This document shows, piece after piece, positions 21,160 through 29,283 of a stretch of DNA of 29,283 nt. The DNA lies in the NCBI GenBank assembly GCA_021464525.1, contig JADRCO010000629.1:1-29283 (forward strand), written 5' to 3'. A program made the position numbers and the translations under genes. Origin of the DNA: Rhizophagus sp. LPA8_4_AMF. Taxonomy: Eukaryota > Glomeromycota > Glomeromycetes > Glomerales > Glomeraceae. The number at the start of each line of letters is the position of its first letter. Within the stretch, counting starts at the first letter, position 1. The notes beneath the pieces are model-generated. The model made no database searches, was not told the DNA's origin, and saw only the letters and a list, made by a program, of their open reading frames with translations.

Positions 21160-21363
21160 AACTAATAAACCATGGCTCTTTCTTAGATAACGAGAAAAAA
21201 TGCATTTATGAATGGGCTAATAGTCGAATAAAGAATTGTGGCGCGATTCGATGGGAATTTTTACAAATAGAAATTCAAAAAAAATTTTGGAAAATTCCGG
21301 TTGAGAAATGATCTTAAATTGTAGGAGATATATTTCGCGGTAATCTACTGACGAAATATCATT
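21160..21363 (+). pseudogene. Single R3-like Myb exon, broken copy 2
   Basis: The paralogue of the exon at 17573. The frame reads NHGSFLDNEKKCIYEWANSR and stays open to QIEIQK. An extra A in the A-run near 21283 then shifts it, giving FWKIPVEK and a stop. About 14 bases covering part of the recognition helix are also missing after GATCTTAAA. The acceptor before it has lost AG (ATTTAACTAATAA). It is clearly non-functional as a Myb protein. Confidence 0.7.
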
Positions 21364-22226
21364 ATAATTATTTAATCTAGATAAATAGTTTAATTTTGAT
21401 TTTACTTCAATTTATAGATAGAGTACATTATCTCTAGCCTTTTATGTTTGGTGATTGAACGATTTATTTCTTTTTAATTTTTATTAGTGTTTATCCTGAT
21501 ATCCGATCTGAATAGATCCGGATATTACATATTATTTTTAACTTCCTATTTTAAATAACAATTTTCTTAGTTTTCTTAGAAAACAAAAAAAATAACTTTA
21601 TAAAGCGAAGTTAAAGTTTCAGTACTAATAAATATTTAAATATCGTCGATGATGCATATCGGGTATTATATATTTTCATTTTTAATTTTACTTGGTGTAA
21701 GTAAATTAATATAACGCAAAAATAATTATAAATATTATGAAAAATTTATGGTTTTTACAATTATTTTAGCCGATATACTTTCCTTTGTCATCTGGCTTTG
21801 TGCTCTATTATACTGTATGTATTGTAAATCTCATTCATGAGTTACAATAATTTCGTTTATTTATAAACCTAAAATCTTTTTTTTTATATATCACACAAAT
21901 ATGCTATGTTCCTTAATTGTTTCATTGATTGTACCATTGATTAAAGCCATTCTTCCTTTTCGGTGATTACGCCACATATGATTAATAAGTTCATTTAAGA
22001 GTTTCCAAAATTCGTTATTATAATTTTAGAGTTATTATTAATATGTGGTATTATTAAACTTACATTATTCCGTTAAATTATCAACAAATTAAATAAAGTG
22101 TTTTTCATTTCGAAACTGTAATTGTATAAACAAAATCAATCAACTGAACGAAATTAATCCATTTACAAGTTAATTAAATTGATATTTAATATAATATTTA
22201 ACCTTTTTTTTAGTTAAAATGAGAAA
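21364..22226. other. Duplicated spacer upstream of the R3-only gene of block 2
   Basis: Non-coding counterpart of 17800-18981. It lacks the MITE-like element and some flanking sequence. From about 21847 onward it is indistinguishable by eye from 18602 onward. It includes the upstream element at 21952-21986. Confidence 0.6.
21952..21986 (+). promoter_or_regulatory. Conserved upstream element, copy 3
   Basis: Same sequence and same distance to the ATG as the copy at 18707-18741. Role inferred from position and recurrence only. Confidence 0.45.
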
Positions 22227-23410
22227 ATGGGATATACAAAAAATTATTTAGAGCCACTTAGTTAATTATACCATTTATTTATTTATTTATTTATTAAAAG
22301 AATTTAAATTAACCTCTCTTGTTCTGTTTAGTCAACCAAGTCAATTATGGTCCATTCACGGATAGTGAGAAAAACTACATTTATGAATGGGTTAATCGTC
22401 GTCAAAAGGATTGTGACGTGATTCGATGGGAACTTTTACAAATAGAAATTCGAGAAAAATATGGTATATTCCGTTTGCGAAATGATCTTAAATACCAATG
22501 GTATCGTAAGAGAAGAGAAATTTCGCGGCAATGTAATACAGAATTTCTTTCTACTCTTCATGAAGATGATGAAAGAACGCCACAATCTAACCTCACAGTA
22601 TGTTAATTAAAGTGATAATATTTATTTATTCATTTATTTATTTCAACGAGAATAACGATTGTTATTTTTAATTTTTAGGAGAAAATAAATTGTATAGTTC
22701 CACTTGGTAAGTTAATTACCCATAGACTTATTTATTTATTTATTTATCTAAACAAAATTAAATTAACTTCTTTTGTTCTTTCCGTTTCTTTCCGTTTAGA
22801 CTGCAAAGTTAATCGTGACCCATTCTCAGATGAAGAGAAAAACTACATTTATGAATGGGTTATTAGTTGTCAAAAGAATTGTGACGTGATTCGATGGGAA
22901 TTTTTACAAAGAGAAATTCAAAGAAAATATGGTAAATTCCGTTTGCGAAATGATCTTAAATGCCAATGGAATCATAAGAGAAGACAAATTTTGCGACAAT
23001 GTAATACAGAATTTCTTTCTACTCTTCATGAAGATGATAAAAGACCACCACAATCTAACCTCACAGTATGTTAATTAAAGTAATATTATTTATTTATTTG
23101 TTTATTTATTTCAACGAGAATAACGATTGTTATTTTTAATTTTTAGGAGGTGAAAATAAATCCACTTGGCAAGTTAATTACCTATGGGCTTATTTATTTA
23201 TTTATCTAAAAAAAAATTAAATTAACTTCTTTTGTTCTTTCCGTTTCTTTCTGTTTAGTCTGCAAAGTTAATCATGGTCATCCATTCTCAGATAGTAAGA
23301 AAAACTACATTTATGAGTGGTTAATCGTCATAGGAACTTTTACAAAAGGAAATTCAATAGGTTTCATTATCACCGGAATATTCATAGTATTGTCTTTCTT
23401 AATATTTTAA
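22227..23410 (+). CDS. R3-only Myb-like protein with two full repeats and a truncated third, 255 aa
   Basis: Exons 22227-22260, 22332-22597, 22679-22706, 22800-23065, 23147-23168 and 23259-23410 total 768 bases, all in frame. Repeat A (exon 2) has FTDSEKNYIYEWVNRRQKDC and helix 3 RNDLKYQWYRKRRE. Repeat B (exon 4) has FSDEEKNYIYEWVISCQKNC and helix 3 RNDLKCQWNHKRRQ. Exons 3 and 5 are linkers of 28 and 22 bases. Exon 6 starts a third repeat that is truncated and runs into GFIITGIFIVLSFLIF and a stop, a hydrophobic C-terminus. The intron after exon 5 starts with GCAAGT, a GC-AG intron. Each Myb-plus-linker pair begins and ends in phase 1. Compared with the paralogue at 18982 there is one extra pair. 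It is a likely DNA-binding protein with unknown targets, best explained by module duplication. Confidence 0.7.
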
Positions 23411-23499
23411 GCGTTCTTGATTTCTCCGACGAAATTTATCATGATTTCTTATAAGACAAAATAATTAACCTTAATTTTTTTACAAGGTGAAATTTCGAT

Positions 23500-23505
23500 A
23501 ATAAA
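23500..23505 (+). terminator. Polyadenylation signal AATAAA
   Basis: AATAAA about 90 bases after the stop at 23410, matching the position after the paralogue at 19741. Confidence 0.4.
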
Positions 23506-23667
23506 ACTTATCAATGGGAATAGGATTATAATGTTTTGTTTAAAAATTTTGATCGAAAAAAGAATGTAAAGTATATAATTCAGTCTAAATATCTAAGACC
23601 CATAATAAAATAATCCGGCGCTGTCACTAATTTTGTCATTATATTTCATATTTAATAGTTTCACTAT

Positions 23668-23827
23668 TTAGACGGATTTATTTATAAGGAATTGAATTGC
23701 ATGCTTTCCTTTATCCTCAATTGAGTCAATTACACATTCGACATCGGTTTTATCATATTCAAGTTCATCCTCATATTCACTTTCACCTTCATTTTTATCA
23801 TCTTCCTTTTTAAGAACGCTGTTTTTT
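23668..23827 (-). other. Acidic tail frame after an A6 run
   Basis: In a frame one base on from the Myb frame, after the A6 run at 23827-23822, the sequence reads NSVLKKEDDKNEGE and continues strongly acidic (SEYEDELEYDKTD) to a stop at 23668. Taking one A from that run would join it to the Myb frame. The same is true at 20111-20106 in the first copy. It could be the old C-terminus cut off by a frameshift in the ancestor of both copies. Confidence 0.5.
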
Positions 23828-24455
23828 AGCTTCAAGTCTTTTTTTAGCGTTCCAAATGTTTTTGAGATCATTTCTCGCGCGAAATTTACCAAATTTCGTT
23901 ACCATCTCAATTTGTAAAAGTTTCCATGGAATATTACCATTTTCTTGATATTTCTTTGCCCGTTCACAGATATGATTCTTCTCTTCCTTAGGGTAAGATG
24001 AATTTCGGTCAACTAAAATAATTAAGATAAGATGTCAATTTAATTCTTTAAAAAAAAACACAGAATTTTAAGACTTACGACGTGGATCAAGGATGTTCCA
24101 CCAACTAAAATTTATAATGTAAAAAAATTTAAAACTTTCTTAAATTAATAATATTATCTATAAAAAGTACTTACTAATCACAAATTGCTTTTGGTTCAAA
24201 GTTAAGCTTATGCTCGTCTCTTAATTTTTTAGACAATTCTACAAAAGGTGTTTTAATTATTTTCCCTTCTTTTTCCCACTCGGTCATATATTTTATTATA
24301 GTTTTTTGAGCCTACAAATAATTAATCAATTAAAGATTAATTTTTGATTTTGATGAAATTCTTTCATATTATAAAATAAATTTGATTTGACATTCGTTCG
24401 AATTTATTGTTTTAAATATTTTGTTTCTCTTTATCGGTTTTTTTATTTTACTCAT
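23810..24455 (-). CDS. Minus-strand two-repeat Myb-like protein, 141 aa (copy 2)
   Basis: Exons 24455-24396, 24311-24175, 24104-24079 (26-base microexon) and 24012-23810 total 426 bases in frame. Repeat 1 covers about residues 21-74 (AQKTIIKYMTEWEKEGK ... CDYWWNILDPR), an R2-like end spanning the microexon. Repeat 2 has YPKEEKNHICERAKKY, NIPWKLLQIEM and ARNDLKNIWNAKKR. It ends LEAKKQRS. The layout resembles the plus-strand genes at 9223 and 13505. The first donor is GAATGT where the copy at 20671 has GTATGT, so exon 1 may not be spliced; an ATG inside exon 2 (MTEWEKEG) could start a shorter protein. Past the stop, a Glu/Asp-rich frame runs to 23668 in another phase. Confidence 0.55.
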
Positions 24456-24867
24456 TTTGTATATATTTGCAACACTGTACAATAGTAGTATATTAATAGA
24501 AATTCTTTAGCGTTTGATATTCTTTAATTATTTCAATTTTACTTATTTATGAGAATGAAAGCGCCTTTATTTAGAAAAATTCTTGCATAATATAATCTTC
24601 ATAGTTACCGTAATTCTATTTATTTACATATAATAAGTAGATATAATCAATAGGTTCATTGAGAAGTTTCCAAATTTGTTCATTTACAAATTAATCAAAG
24701 TTGTACATATCGATATTATTTATTTTCCAAAAAAAAAAACAAAGAGAATGATTTACAATTTATACAGAGCCACTTAGTAAGTTAATTACGCCTCTTTTAT
24801 TTGGTGGGATTTCTTATTTTTAAAGATAAATTATAAAGATTTATATTAGTTTCTTTCGTTCATATTT
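24456..24867. other. Duplicated spacer between block 2 and block 3
   Basis: Counterpart of 20732-21159 with small indels. It includes a linker-exon end GAGCCACTTAGTAAGTTAAT near 24768, in which the donor GTAAGT is kept, although the following Myb exon is destroyed. Confidence 0.55.
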
Positions 24868-25060
24868 AACTAAGTTAACCATGCTCTTTCTCAGATAACG
24901 AGAAAAAATGCATTTATGAATGGGCTAATAGTCAAAAGGGCGTAATTTGATAGAGATTTTACAAAGAGTAATAAGTAATTCAAAAGGACTATGGTAAATT
25001 CCGTTTGAGAAGTGATTTAAAGTACCAATAGAATCGTAAATGACAAATTTTACGAAAAAT
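24868..25060 (+). pseudogene. Single R3-like Myb exon, broken copy 3
   Basis: Third version of the exon at 17573. It keeps the text for KKCIYEWANS and for a piece of GKFRLRSDLKYQ, but it has a large internal loss, stops and a TAG in place of the conserved Trp of helix 3 (CCAATAGAATCG). It is the most decayed of the three. Confidence 0.6.
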
Positions 25061-26259
25061 AATTTCCGATCCGAATAGATCTATCGGATAATCCGACTGC
25101 ATTTAATTATTCATCTTGGCTATCGGCTGAATGAGAAGGATAAAAAACGCGAAATTTCACTAACAAAATAATTGAATTATTTTTTATTTGATTAAATTAG
25201 TGAAGTTAGATGATAATATTATTTTGATTTTCTGTTTTTAAATTCTCAGCCGAATTTACCACGATTTTCTTAAAGAATTAATCTTATAAAGTGAAGTTGA
25301 AGTTTCGGTTTTAAATATCATAAATGATGCTTATCGTGTATTTTATTTTTTTTCAAAATTTGAACTGTATTTGTAATTTTAATTGATATCGAAAGTTATC
25401 CGGCGGTAATTTATCAGACAACATAGACGAAAAATGAGTTTAATACGGTAATCCTTCATAATTAATTTCAAAACACTACATATATCTATTTCGTCAAGTA
25501 TTTTAGTATAACGCAAAATTTACCTTTAAAAAATAATTATAATTTCTATAATCACTTTAACCGATAATACTATACTTTCCGTAATCATAAGACTCGACCT
25601 TCTATCATTATTTATACTTTTTAAAATCCTATCCATTTATTTGAAGTAATGAAAATAACGAACCCTAAAATCAATGATCATACAAAATATGTTGTGTATC
25701 ATCGACTAAAGCCTTCCTTTTCGGTGATTACGCCATATATAATTAATAATTCATTTAAAATTGTCAGTCGTTATGAATTTTTTTTTTTTTTTGAGTATAT
25801 TTATTAATTGTTATTGCTTATTTATAATATTTCTATTTCAAATACTCTAATATTTTTTTTTTTTTTTTGTTAGATTAAAAGAATAAATTACCACTCGGTA
25901 AGTTAAGTTCTTTTATTCTATTTTTTTGAACAAAATAAATTATTAATTCTATCAAACTTTTTTTATTCCTTCTCTATGGTTAAACTTGTTCGGGATATTT
26001 TGTATGTTCGGAGCATTTATGGTCTAAGCCAAAAAAAAAAAAATTCCGTTTCCTTCGAACTGAAAATCGAAGTTAGCAAAAGCAGTCTTTTAGAAATGTG
26101 TAATATATGTTTTTTAATAGTCTCATTTTAGTATTTTATTGTTTTTATTTTTATACTAAGGAATTAAATTCTAATATCTATTTGTTTATTTTGTACAATG
26201 AAAGAACAAAGAAAAGACACAAATGTGTAAAAAATAAATCTAGATCAAAAGAAAAGAAG
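25061..26259. other. Decaying third block and AT-rich spacer
   Basis: Up to about 25760 it follows the block pattern (CGGATAATCCG motifs at about 25080, GCGAAATTTCACTA at about 25150, upstream element at 25713). After that no R3-only gene follows. The GTTAGATTAAAAGAATAAAT to CCACTCGGTAAGTTAAG text at about 25868-25903 may be a linker-exon relic. The rest to 26259 holds poly-T tracts and no gene. Confidence 0.5.
25713..25747 (+). promoter_or_regulatory. Conserved upstream element, copy 4
   Basis: CTTCCTTTTCGGTGATTACG followed by CCATATATAATTAAT in the decayed third block. The core survives although the gene it would serve has gone. Confidence 0.4.
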
Positions 26260-26960
26260 ACCCTATTGTGACGCCCAGTTTTTATAACCTTTCAAGCCCA
26301 TTCATAGTGGCGTCCATCTATCCAGCCATAGTTTGAATCGTACTACAGCTTAATTTGGAAGTACGGCTAAGCGACTTGTGTTTTCTCCACAAAAAAAAAT
26401 GGGTTAGATAATAAAGTGATGTGACGATGGTAGGCCACTGTATGACGATGTACCCGTGATCCACTGGTCCGGATTAAAAACTCGACCCGGCGGTGGGATC
26501 GGTGGTTGTAGTTCGGTTGTGTTAACTTGAATAGAGTCGGAGATCGGAAGTGATCTATATTGTTTAGGTCTGTGTTTTTGCTTTTAGTGATTCCTTGTTG
26601 TTTTTCTCACACATGTAACGCATTGTTGCGTGGGAACCAAATATTGTTGATGATGTCACACGCGAAGGTATTGTATGCAGTATAGAGAGAATAAAGTGTT
26701 GACATGGTTAGTTTTTTTATTTGTAGGATGATAGTTCGTGTGGGAAGAAACCATGTAGAAGGTAATTAGAAGATGGGAGCGGCGAGGGGCGCCAGTGGAA
26801 AATTGATGGTTGAGTAATGTAGCCAAGTGATTGGATGTGGGTTTCGACACTATCTGTATATGAGGTGATTGAATTTTGTTAGAGTGTTGTAAATCGTATT
26901 TCTATGTGAAAGATGTTCATACGTTTATTTTCCAGATTGGCAAAAGAAACAGAGTGGTGG
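26260..26960. other. GC-richer stretch of unknown nature
   Basis: This part is visibly less AT-rich than its flanks (for example ACTCGACCCGGCGGTGGGAT near 26486). It starts near a TGTGACGCCC. No sound frame, tRNA or rRNA was recognised. A solo LTR or another retroelement remnant is possible, but no matching second copy or target-site duplication was seen. Confidence 0.3.
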
Positions 26961-27439
26961 ATTCGTGTACACTGTACAGGTCTGGTTTGTTGTGTGCCAT
27001 TATATCTAGTATTGGAAGAAGGTGAAGGTTGTTCTTTATTTTTATGGATATATGTTTAGAACGCTTAGTCGAGATTGAAGGTTCTTAAATTCTAATAATT
27101 TTGTACTAAACGACGAAAATAAGTATTAAGAAGGATCACGTGATTTATAGTGTTCTTCTTATTGGCTAACGCCAGTTATACCTATACCCGTGACTAAAAA
27201 CATATTGTTAAAGAAAACAATAAGTAAATTTTGATATAATACATCTATCGTAATATGAAAACTGTGGATCATATTAAACAAGAATAAATAATGGACACAT
27301 TCATGCAACAAAATTTACATTTACTTTGCATATTTAGCAAGTCAAATCCAAATCCAATTATAAAAATACCCACCAGAAGCGACCTATATAAATGAACTAA
27401 ACTATCTTAAAAACTATATAGTACCAGAATTGGAAAATT
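26961..27439. other. No gene seen
   Basis: AT-rich. At about 27130-27160 an imperfect hairpin AAGAAGGATCACGTGAT...GTTCTTCTT occurs. No coding signal was found. Confidence 0.4.
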
Positions 27440-28765
27440 TTGTACCTTCTCAAGACTATTATTTTCTTGAAGAGGTTCTTGTCTTCAAATAATAATACTA
27501 TTGATTATTTTAAACAATTTAAAATTATACCTAACAAATCACTTACAACTTTCGCGAGGGCTGATACTTTATATGACAATGAAGTTATTTTATTTCTCAA
27601 CATTTTTGACACCAACAAATTTTTACCGACAGTCAATTTCAAAACGATCCTGTTTGTTTAGAAGCTTTAGAAAGAATCGGGCTTAATCGTCAAGTGAATT
27701 GTGATACATTTATTAAATGTGCACGAGAGATTGAATCACAATTTCAGCAACCGGATAAATTTCCAACAAATATAGTTAAAAATTGAGCAAAATATTTATA
27801 AATTATTTATATACATAAGATTTTAGGTTTCCAAACGATCAATGAAACCAAATTCATTCCATCAGAAAAGTATCTTCAAAGTCCATTTCAAGAGGAATCA
27901 AAAGAAACTTTGGGATATGAAAATTTTGAAGTTTTTTGTTTTCAAAGATATAAGGAAGTATGTTGGACTGAAAGACCTTTATTTGAGAGAAGTGTTGAAC
28001 CGGATAATTCATTTTGTGAACGATATTCAACTATTGGAAAACCATCTTTAGAAGAAATTATTAAACATCGATTTTTTTTTTGTCGAGGAAATTAAATCCA
28101 AAATTATCTGGAAGTCTTCAGATGTAAAAAGTGTAATGGAAGAAATATATAAAATAATGAATGAATTTTCACATGATGACGTTATGAAAGGGTTGGTTAA
28201 ATTTAAAAATTAATGATTCTAGCAAGAAATTGTTCTTAAATGGAGATGATCTATTAGACGAAAATAGTTGGGTAGCAGTCCAAATTTCCCTTAATAATAT
28301 TTTTTTCTTTTTTTTCACGCAGCCGCTTCTTCATATTTTAAAAGAATGTTCTATAGTGGCTTAAGTGAATCATCAAGGGATGAAATCGAGGTTTTAATAA
28401 AAGGTATTCATTCGGATATATTTCTTCGATGATTATATGGACAATCTTTTGAAGATGCAGTAAAATCTGTTTTACGTAAGCCAGATGATTTTAAAACAGA
28501 TCAATATTTATTATTCCTTATTAATATATTACAAGTAACTGATATTTATGACGTTAAAACGCTAAAAGATAAAGTAGAAGATACTATTATCAAAGGTCGA
28601 TATATTGGTGTTCATAATCTGTGTAAAATTCCAATATCTTCAGAAGAATTCAATGCACAACAATTAAGAAATTACTATAAAAGACATATTATGTCAAATA
28701 GGAAGCTTATTAAAGAGCAATTATTAAAACTTCATACAAATGCGACAAATGCGGCAAATGAATGA
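27440..28765 (+). pseudogene. Sacsin-like/BTB domain protein, 5'-truncated and broken
   Basis: Several frames in order match one parent protein. First is IDYFKQFKIIP...RADTLYDNEV (to about 27640). After a frame change comes EALERIGLNRQVNCDTF (27661 on), then KFIPSEKYLQSPFQ, FERSVEPDNSFCERY and GKPSLEEIIKH (to about 28070), and later LNGDDLLDENSW. These resemble the repeat region of sacsin-like proteins. From 28319 a BTB/POZ part follows (ASSYFKRMFYSGLSESS, YGQSFEDAVKSVL, LKDKVEDTII, ending at TGA 28763). Breaks seen are a frame change near 27640, TGA at 27784, TAA near 27796, a frame change in the T-run near 28070-28082, another near 28205, a gap between the two domains near 28275-28318, and TGA at 28430. 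The N-terminal ATPase part is absent. BTB domains often mediate protein pairing or cullin-3 binding. This copy is dead. Confidence 0.7.
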
Positions 28766-28789
28766 TGTTGAACAATTAGAAATATCACA

Positions 28790-28912
28790 AATGTCTCCCG
28801 ACAGCCTAACCCCGGCCATTTGTTCACGTGTTAGTGCATAACTCTGCATAACTCTGGCCAAACCTGTCGGGCAAATGTCCTGTCGGGAAATCGTACGTCG
28901 GGAAATCGTGGT
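28790..28912. repeat. Repeat with CCCGACAG/CTGTCGGG inverted motifs
   Basis: CCCGACAG at 28797-28804 faces CCTGTCGGG at 28863-28871 and again at 28879-28887. GTCGGGAAATCGT then occurs twice directly (about 28882 and 28897). There is no coding frame. It looks like a small transposon-derived repeat just after the pseudogene. Confidence 0.6.
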
Positions 28913-29084
28913 GTAACCTTCTTAACAGTTAAAGAAGATAATGAATAATTGACATACTGTAAATATTTTCATTTTGATCTTTTTTGTCTCGATGAGCTGT
29001 TTTTAATGTATAATAAATATAATGTATACGTTTAAAAATTTAGTAATGAAAAAAATATAATGCTGTGATTTAATATTTTAATTG
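28913..29084. other. No gene seen
   Basis: AT-rich spacer with no recognised feature. Confidence 0.4.
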
Positions 29085-29283
29085 ATGTAAGGCCACGCAA
29101 ATTTGATTTTTCGGTTCACGTAACATTGAAATTTGAAATCGACCCGGGGACCCGGGGTTTATTTTTTAATTTTTATAGTAGAAAATTTTACATGACCCCT
29201 TAAAAAATACAAAAACGTATAAAAAAATTTTCTCAATTTTTAAAAAAGTCCACCCGGCAAATTTTTATAATAAACAATATATA
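29085..29283. repeat. Probable transposon end or dispersed repeat, cut by window edge
   Basis: Starts near TAAGGCCACGCAAATTTGAT. It contains the near-palindrome GACCCGGGGACCCGGGGTTT at about 29141-29160 and CCACCCGGCAAATTT near 29250. The sharp GC patches in an AT-rich setting suggest a repeat, but the rest lies outside the window. Confidence 0.35.

Noticed and set aside
26656..26850. Minus-strand frame in the GC-richer stretch
   Set aside because: No family resemblance, no splice partners and no coding-like residue pattern.
27440..27686. Separate small intact genes inside the sacsin-like region
   Set aside because: The frames continue one another in homology and are split only by frame changes and stops, so they are pieces of one pseudogene.

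Overview
The window looks like nuclear DNA of an arbuscular mycorrhizal fungus of the Rhizophagus type. It is very AT-rich and full of poly-A/T tracts and short repeats. Coding is in many small exons split by introns of about 55-110 bases with GTAAGT-like donors and TTTAG acceptors. The gene families also fit: a lineage-specific multi-exon family, small Myb-like proteins, and a sacsin-like/BTB relic. The species call is inference; no database was searched.

Layout. Bases 1-1500 are repeats: a GTGACTATATA motif cluster, a tandem array of intron-like cassettes about 117 bases long, a 91-base inverted repeat, and a minus-strand tRNA-derived SINE. Bases 2022-4550 hold one intact ten-exon minus-strand gene (553 aa) of unknown function with a weak nuclease-like core. 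Bases 4551-9200 are mostly empty, with a doubtful two-exon gene (6402-6684) and the broken N-terminal end of a Tc1/mariner-type transposase (7709-7867).

The centre, 9223-25060, is a cluster of Myb-like genes. Two plus-strand genes (9223-10116 and 13505-14650) share a three-exon layout and have two Myb-like repeats each, arranged like R2-R3. From about 17460 a block of about 3.6 kb is tandemly duplicated, with a decayed third copy. Each block carries a broken single-repeat gene (17469, 21160, 24868), a plus-strand gene made only of R3-like repeats (18982-19741; 22227-23410), and, in the first two blocks, a minus-strand two-repeat gene (20094-20731; 23810-24455). The R3-only gene of block 2 has one extra Myb-plus-linker exon pair. 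All its exons join in frame, and the pair has matching intron phases, so it can be gained or lost without breaking the frame. The two R3-only genes end in a truncated Myb exon that runs into a hydrophobic helix. The two minus-strand copies carry different lesions.

The right end has a moderately GC-richer stretch without a recognisable gene (26260-26960), a heavily broken sacsin-like/BTB pseudogene (about 27440-28765) and two repeat ends (28790-28912 and 29085-29283). The Myb-like genes are presumably nuclear DNA-binding proteins; their targets and any joint role cannot be read from the sequence. The best candidate for something undescribed is this cluster, which behaves as a fast-evolving modular array of DNA-binding exons.
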